Shown here: positions 58,731-64,000 of the stretch, one piece after another
How the letters are laid out: every line of letters begins with the position of its first letter
Position numbering within the stretch: position 1 is the stretch's first letter
Source of the DNA: Megamonas sp. UBA1796
GTDB lineage: Bacteria; Bacillota; Negativicutes; Selenomonadales; Selenomonadaceae
DNA length: 64,000 nt
Assembly: GCA_002319795.1 (NCBI GenBank)
Contig: DCFU01000013.1
Span: 22,789-86,788, forward strand
Direction: 5' to 3'
Notes under the pieces: generated by a model
Told to the model about the DNA's origin: nothing
What the model saw: only the letters and a program-made list of their open reading frames with translations
Databases searched by the model: none
Program-made: the position numbers and the translations under genes

Positions 58731-59231
58731 TTATTTTTTGAAGTAGGTGATATGGCAGGTTTTGCAGCCGTGGGCGATGGTATCCCCCAACTTGAAGCCA
58801 TACCCCATAGCTTCGGCGATATTCCTATCCCCATCCATTGCCATATCACATAATTTTTCACAGGTTTTATCGTCAAATCCCAATTTTTGCCAGGCTTTTA
58901 ATAGTGGGCAGTAATGAAAGTCCATTTCCAGCAATGTTTCTGTTTTGTGTTTGAATTCAAGCTCGAAAGTTTTTGCAACGTCTGGCGGCAGAAAAATATC
59001 ACCAAAACTGCTTAAATCGTCAGGTTGTGGACAAGCAGCCTTTAGTTCCGCACCTTGCAGCTGTCCGGTGGTGGCAATTGCTTCGCGGATAAATTTTTCG
59101 ACAGAGGCTGCTTCGCCTGCCTCGCGGGCCTTTACATACGTTAATCCTGTCCAGGTCGCACGATGCTCGGTAGCGCTGCGCCGTACATTTACCATTTCAT
59201 TGTCATTAAATTTTGATTCATTTTCAATCAT
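58731..59231 (-). CDS. L-2-amino-thiazoline-4-carboxylate (ATC) hydrolase family protein
   Basis: 166 residues. Matches the ATC-hydrolase pattern: KTETLLEMDFHYCPLLKAWQKLGFDDKTCEKLCDMAMDGDRNIAEAMGYGFKLGDTIAHGCKTCHITYF; conserved Cys/His pairs (HYCP, CKTCH) may bind metal. In Pseudomonas the enzyme opens L-ATC to N-carbamoyl-L-cysteine. It is coupled here with a cysteine desulfidase, which would degrade the cysteine product, though the carbamoyl-cysteine amidohydrolase step is not encoded alongside. GGAGGGTGA precedes ATG 59231. Confidence 0.82.
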   Translation of the reverse strand: MIENESKFNDNEMVNVRRSATEHRATWTGLTYVKAREAGEAASVEKFIREAIATTGQLQGAELKAACPQPDDLSSFGDIFLPPDVAKTFELEFKHKTETLLEMDFHYCPLLKAWQKLGFDDKTCEKLCDMAMDGDRNIAEAMGYGFKLGDTIAHGCKTCHITYFKK

Positions 59232-59553
59232 GCTTCACCCTCCTGATATGATTAATGAAATATGTGTTAACACTGAGATATAAGGAATGATGTTTTACGA
59301 TTTATCTAGTTATATCACTTGAGCTCATACTGTAATCATATCACGACATAAAAAAGAATGCAACAACTTTTGCGAAAACAATCAATTTTCGCTTATTTTT
59401 ATAGTATTAAGCAAAAAATGTATAAATAATACGGATATATTATAATTATATACAAAGTCGTAATCATATCAGAAACGAAAAGTTGTGTGGATAGCTTGAC
59501 TTTCAAAATTTTTCCGGAGTATAATTAAGCTATAATAACAGAGGAGATGGATC
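59232..59553. promoter_or_regulatory. Divergent regulatory region with three copies of an 11-bp motif
   Basis: TAATCATATCA occurs on the + strand at 59333-59343 and 59461-59471, and on the - strand at 59254-59244, the last one touching the ribosome site of the ATC hydrolase gene. The + copies extend to GTAATCATATCA (12 bp). The GntR promoter lies at the right (TTGACT 59496-59501, 18 nt, TATAAT 59520-59525). The repeat is the best candidate for GntR binding. Confidence 0.6.
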
Positions 59554-60174
59554 ATGGCGAATGGGTATGCAACTACTTTAAAGGATCAGGTATATGAAGC
59601 TTTATTTACTGATATTATCAAGGGAGTGTATTCTCCTGATATGATTTTAACGGAAAAATTCTTTATGGAGAAGTATCAAGTGAGCCGTGCTCCAATTAGG
59701 GAAGCATTGCTTCAATTAACGGGAAAGAAATTTTTGATCAGTATTCCGCGGCAGGGATATAAGATTCTTCAGCCAGATCGCGATTATATGATGGAACTTG
59801 AAAAATTCCGGTCTGTTACAGAACCTGCTTTTTTAGAACGCTATTTTTCAGCTATAGATCAGGAGTGTTTGGAAACACTGCGGACGATTTGCGCGCAATA
59901 TGCTGCCTGCCCGGAGCATGATTTTATGGCGCACTGGAAGTACAATTGTGAGTTTCACTTAAAACTGTTCTCGATGTATCAGAATGCGTACGCGTATGAG
60001 AGTCTGGAAAACGCACTCTATATTCAGACGGTTTATTTTGTACAGACAAAGCATGATGCGAGTATGAATCTGCATTTGGCGGTTATAGATTATATTGAGA
60101 AAAAAGATATTGTTATGGCCATGAAAATATTGCGGGCGGATATTGAAACTCTCATGGCTTCTGGTTCTTTATAG
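59554..60174 (+). CDS. GntR-family transcriptional regulator (FadR subfamily)
   Basis: 206 residues. wHTH at about 8-72: LKDQVYEALFTDIIKGVYSPDMILTEKFFMEKYQVSRAPIREALLQLTGKKFLISIPRQGYKI; the helical ligand domain follows (EKFRSVTEPAFLERYF, WKYNCEFHLKLFSMYQN). Divergent from the ATC hydrolase/desulfidase genes and their likely regulator. AGAGGAGATGGATC precedes ATG 59554. Confidence 0.9.
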   Translation: MANGYATTLKDQVYEALFTDIIKGVYSPDMILTEKFFMEKYQVSRAPIREALLQLTGKKFLISIPRQGYKILQPDRDYMMELEKFRSVTEPAFLERYFSAIDQECLETLRTICAQYAACPEHDFMAHWKYNCEFHLKLFSMYQNAYAYESLENALYIQTVYFVQTKHDASMNLHLAVIDYIEKKDIVMAMKILRADIETLMASGSL

Positions 60175-60193
60175 AAGATGTATTTTGCGATAA

Positions 60194-60251
60194 AAAAACA
60201 CCCCGCAGGAAAATCGGCGAAGTAAGCCGGATTTTTCCGCGGGGTGTTTTT
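60194..60251. terminator. Bidirectional terminator
   Basis: AAAACACCCCGC and GCGGGGTGTTTTT pair, with an inner GGAAAATC...GGATTTTTCC stem; between gntR and the convergent metQ-type gene. Confidence 0.88.
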
Positions 60252-60275
60252 ATTAAATTTAGGGGAACTCAATCA

Positions 60276-61109
60276 TCAAAAAGCAGGGACAACAGCGCCT
60301 TTATATTTATCGTTAATGAAATCTTTGACTTCCTGGGATTTCAAAGTCGTTAAAAGAGCCTGAATCTCAGGGCGATCCTGATCTCCTTCGCGGACAGCAA
60401 CGATGTTGACATAAGGAGAGGTGCTGTCTTCCATGAAGAGTGCATCCTTTGTCGGTACAAGATTTATTTGCATAGCGAAGTTCGTGTTGATGACAGCAGC
60501 ATCTACATCGTCAAGTGTACGTGGAACTTGTGCGGCTTCGACTTCCTGGAACTTGAAGTTCTTCGGATTCGAGGTAATATCCTGTACTGTAGCTTTGACA
60601 CCGATGCCGTCTTTGAGCTTCAAGAGACCGGCTTTTTCCAAAAGCAGAAGCGAGCGTCCTTCATTGGTAGGGTCGTTCGGAATTGCGATAGAAGCACCGT
60701 CCTTGAGCTCATCGAGATTCTTTATTTTCTTCGAATAGATGCCCATTGGTTCGATATGTATGCCGCCTGCATTTGCGAGCTTGACATTTTTATGCTCTTC
60801 CATGAAATTTTTGAGATATGGTTCATGCTGGAAGAAATTTGCGTCCAGTTCTTTGTCATTGAGTGCGAGATTCGGCTGTACGTAGTCACTGAATTCGACG
60901 ATTTGGAGGTCAATGCCCTGTTTTGCCAGCAACGGCTTTACGACCTCGAGAATTTCTGCATGCGGTACGGCGGTTGCGCCAACTTTGAGAACCTTGGGGG
61001 AACCAGCAGCAGAGGAAGAAGTCGATGCCTGCTTGGTATCGCTGCCGCAGCCTGCTGCAGCAAATACAATCAGCAGCAGTGAGGTGATGAGTACAAGTAA
61101 TTTTTTCAT
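60276..61109 (-). CDS. metQ: MetQ/NlpA-family substrate-binding lipoprotein
   Basis: 277 residues from ATG 61109. Lipoprotein signal peptide with lipobox AAAGC (Cys21). NlpA fold: LKVGATAVPHAEILEVVKPLLAKQGIDLQIVEFSDYVQPNLALNDKELDANFFQHEPYL, then FEVEAAQVPRTLDDVDAAVINTNFA-type core. Binds methionine or related amino acids for the MetNI transporter encoded just upstream on the same strand. A second ATG-proximal Met at 61118 has a worse fit. Confidence 0.92.
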   Translation of the reverse strand: MKKLLVLITSLLLIVFAAAGCGSDTKQASTSSSAAGSPKVLKVGATAVPHAEILEVVKPLLAKQGIDLQIVEFSDYVQPNLALNDKELDANFFQHEPYLKNFMEEHKNVKLANAGGIHIEPMGIYSKKIKNLDELKDGASIAIPNDPTNEGRSLLLLEKAGLLKLKDGIGVKATVQDITSNPKNFKFQEVEAAQVPRTLDDVDAAVINTNFAMQINLVPTKDALFMEDSTSPYVNIVAVREGDQDRPEIQALLTTLKSQEVKDFINDKYKGAVVPAF

Positions 61110-61122
61110 GAGGAACACTCCT

Positions 61123-61776
61123 TTATTTCTTATTCAGTTTTTTTGCCAGCCTGTTGCCGGCAAACTGTACGATTTGGACGAGGACAATAAGGATGATAAC
61201 GGTTGCCAGCATGATTTCCGGGCGGAAACGCTGGTAGCCATAACGGATGGCGAGGTCACCGAGTCCGCCGCCGCCGATAGCTCCGGCCATAGCGGATTCG
61301 CCGACAAGACTGATGATCACAGTCGTGAGCTGTGCGATAATTCCCGGCATAGCCTCCGGCAGGAGAACGCGCTGGATGATCTGCAGCGGGGTAGCACCCA
61401 TGGAAAGAGCGGCTTCAACAATGCCCTCAGGAACTTCCTTGAGTGAGGTTTCAACCTGACGGCCAATGAATGGTACCGAAGCGATCACCAGAGGGACCAT
61501 AGCGGCGGTTGTGCCAATCGAACTGCCCACGATAAGGCGGGTCAATGGTATAATCGCGACCATGAGAATAATGAACGGAATGGAACGGACAGCATTTACG
61601 ATGCTGGCAAGTATACGATTAAAATTTCGGCATGCGAGAATCTGTTTTTTGGCGGTTGTGTGCAGCAACACGCCGAGCGGGATACCGATAAGTGTTGCAA
61701 TGATCATAGAGATAACAACCATATAAACAGTTTCGCCTAAAGCCTTACTGAGCAACGGAAGCATGTCGCTGGACAT
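61123..61776 (-). CDS. metI: MetI-family ABC permease
   Basis: 217 residues, five or six membrane segments. Contains ETVYMVVISMIIATLIGIPLGVLL and the EAA loop EAALSMGATPLQIIQRVLLPEAMPG. ATG 61776 with GGAGGTGA at 6 nt; it overlaps the end of metN by about 32 nt. Membrane part of the D/L-methionine-type importer. Confidence 0.93.
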   Translation of the reverse strand: MSSDMLPLLSKALGETVYMVVISMIIATLIGIPLGVLLHTTAKKQILACRNFNRILASIVNAVRSIPFIILMVAIIPLTRLIVGSSIGTTAAMVPLVIASVPFIGRQVETSLKEVPEGIVEAALSMGATPLQIIQRVLLPEAMPGIIAQLTTVIISLVGESAMAGAIGGGGLGDLAIRYGYQRFRPEIMLATVIILIVLVQIVQFAGNRLAKKLNKK

Positions 61777-62803
61777 AACCAATCACCTCCACTTTCAAAT
61801 CGCGTTCGGTCAGATAGTCGAGCGCACGCTGGATTTCTGCTTCGTCGCCTGTAACACCTATGATCATTCGGCCATAAGGCGTATTCTTGATCTGGTCAAG
61901 TGTGCCAAACAGCATCGTGACTTCGATATGATGTTCACGAATCATGCCTGCAATAACCGGTTCATCGGCAGATTCACCAATGAAGGTGAGCCGCAGCAGC
62001 AGATAGCTTCCGGGAACTGGTTTCGGAGAAATCTCATTGCCGCGAAAGGCCGCAGGCAGGGAATTGCTCAGGAGTACGCTGATGAATTCCTTGGTGATAG
62101 GTTTTTGAGGATTTGTAAATATTTCCAGCACGTTACCCTGTTCGGCGATGACGCCGTTTTCAATCACGGCAACCTTATCACAGATATCCTTGATTACCTG
62201 CATTTCATGCGTGATGACGACAACTGTAAGAGACAGCTTCTGATTGATGTTACGAATAAGTTCAAGAATCGATTTTGTTGTCTGCGGGTCGAGCGCCGAG
62301 GTGGCTTCATCACACAGCAATACCTTCGGTTCGCTGGCCAGGGCGCGGGCGATACCAACGCGTTGTTTCTGACCGCCGGAAAGTTGTGCGGGATATTGGT
62401 GCGCTTTGTCTGTGAGCCCTACCAGCTCCAAAAGCGGTGCAACCTTTGCACGAACATCCTTTTCGGATATATGGCCGAGGCGCAGTGGAAAAGCAATGTT
62501 ATCATATACCGTTGCGGAAGATAACAGATTGAAATGTTGAAAAATCATGCCGATGCTTTTACGTGCCTGGCGCAGCGAGCTTTCGTCCATGGCGGTGATA
62601 TCCTGACCGTCGATGGTGACTGTGCCGCTTGTCGGACGTTCGAGCATGTTGATGCAGCGTATGAGTGTCGATTTGCCGGCACCGCTTAGACCGATGATAC
62701 CATAAATTTCTCCGCGGGCGATCTCAAGGTCGATGCCCTTGAGAGCTTTGACAGGACCGGCGGGGCTGTCATAGGTCTTTTCAATATGAGAAAGCTTGAT
62801 CAT
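61745..62803 (-). CDS. metN: MetN-family ABC ATPase
   Basis: 352 residues. Walker A GLSGAGKST (38-46), signature LSGGQKQRVGIARAL, Walker B VLLCDEATSALD, H-loop VVITHEMQ. A C-terminal NIL domain (about 270-345) that binds the transported amino acid for feedback inhibition is present (LRLTFIGESADEPVIAGMI...). First gene of metNIQ. No S-box or T-box was seen upstream, so control is not evident. The upstream gap has CCTGTTA-N8-TAACAGG at 62893-62914. Confidence 0.94.
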   Translation of the reverse strand: MIKLSHIEKTYDSPAGPVKALKGIDLEIARGEIYGIIGLSGAGKSTLIRCINMLERPTSGTVTIDGQDITAMDESSLRQARKSIGMIFQHFNLLSSATVYDNIAFPLRLGHISEKDVRAKVAPLLELVGLTDKAHQYPAQLSGGQKQRVGIARALASEPKVLLCDEATSALDPQTTKSILELIRNINQKLSLTVVVITHEMQVIKDICDKVAVIENGVIAEQGNVLEIFTNPQKPITKEFISVLLSNSLPAAFRGNEISPKPVPGSYLLLRLTFIGESADEPVIAGMIREHHIEVTMLFGTLDQIKNTPYGRMIIGVTGDEAEIQRALDYLTERDLKVEVIGYVQRHASVAQ

Positions 62804-63538
62804 AACCGTCGCTCTTTTCTTTGTTTAATTCATTGTATTCCTATATGTTTTGAATATTAACATGGTTTGTAAGGATTGTCAATATAGAAGCCCCTGTTAC
62901 TTCCTTATAACAGGAAAAGATAATACTATAAGGGATTATATCGTAAATTTATGTAAAAAGCTACCGGCAAAATTGTGAGGACAGCCGGATGGTAGGTTTG
63001 TCAAACATAAGTTACAGATTAGCCATACCTTCCTTGCGTATACAAGAACAGATAGACGATACTTTGATGTCTTGTGTTATGCTGATTATGGAAAAGCGTT
63101 ATTTCTGTACAGTTTTTCCTAGTCAATAAAACATAATACAGCGAAGTGCTTTCTTTAATGTTGCAACCTATCTATTTTAAAGTTACATAATATTAAAATT
63201 CATTTTTATTTTCATGTTGCTTTGTAAATGTAAATTCGCTAAACTAGATATGAAGGTTTTTTCTTTGCCGTTTGTGCTTTTGGATGCATACATTTTAATA
63301 AAGTTGAAGCCTTTTTTGTATGCGTGTTTACTTTCACCCAGTGAGTGCATATAAATAAACCGTGTAAGGCTTGTTTTCATTGGCATTGCAGTGGATTTTG
63401 GAAGTTACATGAATAAGTAAGGTAGAGTATAATAAAATAGAAAGTGATAGCTCATTATCACCCAGCATTTTTAGACTAGTGGATCATAACCTTCTAATGT
63501 CTATTGGTAGGAGATGATATCGAAGATGAGGAGAACAC
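62804..63538. other. 735-bp intergenic region between metN and the final lysR
   Basis: No supported gene. Contains CCTGTTA-N8-TAACAGG (62893-62914), about 90 bp from metN, and GTGATA-N6-TATCAC (63444-63461), near the lysR promoter (TATAAT at 63428-63433). A frame of 67 codons on the minus strand at 63183-63386 (contains SKHAYKKGFNFIKMYASK) has no ribosome site and is unidentified; it might be a decayed fragment. Confidence 0.45.
63444..63461. promoter_or_regulatory. LysR-type palindrome
   Basis: GTGATA-GCTCAT-TATCAC. It contains T-N11-A, the usual LysR box, 78 bp before the LysR start. Confidence 0.5.
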
Positions 63539-64000
63539 ATGGACACACTAGAAATTGAAGCATTTCTTGCTATTGTACAGTATGGCAGTTTGACTGAAGC
63601 TGCCAATTCCTTGTTTATTTCTCAGTCCACGTTCAGTCATCGCCTGACAGAACTAGAGCGTGAGGTAGGCGTGAGGTTAATAGAACGTTCACGTGGTGTC
63701 AGATCCTTAGCATTAACTAATTATGGAGCGGAGTTCTTAACAATAGCAAAGAGATGGGAGAAACTTGCTATTGATGCAAAACAGATTCGTTCTCGAACGA
63801 ACAATCCAACTCTTTCCGTTGGAGCAGTGGATACTTTTCATACTTTTTTCTTTCCTCCGCTATATCAAGCATTGCGTGAACGTAAACCGGCAATGAATCT
63901 TCGCATCCAAACTCATAATTCAACAGAACTTTATCTGCAGGTTGATCGAGGTGAAATTGATGTTGCGTTCCCGCTAGTAGATTTGACAATGAAAAATATT
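63539..64000 (+). CDS. LysR-family regulator, 5' part (cut by window end)
   Basis: The first 154 residues are present. wHTH: MDTLEIEAFLAIVQYGSLTEAANSLFISQSTFSHRLTELEREVGVRLIERSRGVRSLALTNYG. The effector domain begins near residue 90 (TLSVGAVDTFHTFFFPPLYQALRERKPA) and runs off the end. GAGGAG precedes ATG 63539. No stop in the window, so length and partner gene are unknown. Confidence 0.9.
   Translation, partial: MDTLEIEAFLAIVQYGSLTEAANSLFISQSTFSHRLTELEREVGVRLIERSRGVRSLALTNYGAEFLTIAKRWEKLAIDAKQIRSRTNNPTLSVGAVDTFHTFFFPPLYQALRERKPAMNLRIQTHNSTELYLQVDRGEIDVAFPLVDLTMKNI

Noticed and set aside
63183..63386. 67-codon minus-strand frame near the window end
   Set aside because: No ribosome site, no family recognised, AT-rich intergenic DNA; possibly a decayed fragment.
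1..64000. Search for CRISPR arrays, tRNA/rRNA genes, intact IS elements and prophage genes
   Set aside because: No regularly spaced repeats, cloverleaf sequences, transposase motifs or phage structural genes were seen by eye.

Overview
The window reads as a gene-dense bacterial chromosome of roughly 50% GC with short intergenic gaps, strong Shine-Dalgarno sites, many intrinsic terminators, and a repertoire typical of an anaerobic fermentative Firmicute. The mix (Asp decarboxylase/antiporter, pyrimidine phosphorylase, siroheme reductase, DUF1659/DUF2922, CD3324-type protein, an e(P4)-type secreted phosphatase, many GntR/LysR/MFS genes) suggests the Negativicutes (Selenomonas/Mitsuokella/Megasphaera-like), but no rRNA, tRNA or marker gene in the window proves this. 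I saw no tRNA, rRNA, CRISPR array, intact insertion sequence or prophage.

Layout. 0-1.4 kb: three small XRE regulators with operator-like repeats. 1.7-8.3 kb: a sugar or sugar-acid operon (galactitol-type PTS EIIC, two paralogous 2-hydroxyacid dehydrogenases, an SDR, a class II aldolase broken by a frameshift, an FGGY kinase) ending in a strong terminator. 8.5-14 kb: GntR plus CynX-type MFS, a CDF metal exporter, and an AraC/Fsr-type MFS divergent pair. 14.2-18.9 kb: PPK2 and aspD-aspT, with aspT interrupted by an in-frame stop. 19-24.2 kb: two MFS transporters with LysR and TetR regulators and an AraC-type sensor. 24.2-29.9 kb: lone fabF, the DUF1659/DUF2922 pair, threonine dehydratase, and an aminotransferase divergent from a LysR. 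30.1-37.9 kb: a nucleotide/nucleoside scavenging set (secreted phosphatase, deoB, pdp, cdd, secreted 5'-nucleotidase, NupC transporter) followed by a Crp/Fnr regulator. 38-39.7 kb: a CycA-type permease behind a tandem glycine riboswitch with its own terminator. 40-45.4 kb: an operon of AbgA-like amidohydrolase, DcuC-like carrier, unusual regulator and fumarase-superfamily lyase. 45.7-49.8 kb: KDG kinase, KDPG aldolase, hexuronate-type MFS and an IclR regulator, with a 48-bp near-perfect palindrome at the promoter. 50-54.2 kb: GrpB-like protein, methyltransferase, AsrC-like siroheme reductase, CD3324-type protein, SnoaL-like protein and MarR. 54.3-60.2 kb: LysR/aspartate racemase, a YkvI transporter, cysteine desulfidase and ATC hydrolase, and a divergent GntR. 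60.3-62.8 kb: a MetNIQ ABC transporter. 63.5 kb to the end: the 5' part of a LysR gene cut by the window edge.

The least explained units are the orphan-EIIC/FGGY operon (1.7-8.3 kb), the amidohydrolase/C4-dicarboxylate carrier/lyase operon (40-45.4 kb), and the ATC hydrolase/cysteine desulfidase/YkvI/racemase neighbourhood (55-60 kb). The last carries a repeated 11-bp motif around the GntR gene and a 16-bp-stem hairpin ahead of the transporter. Two genes (class II aldolase and aspT) are each broken by a single lesion and otherwise look intact.
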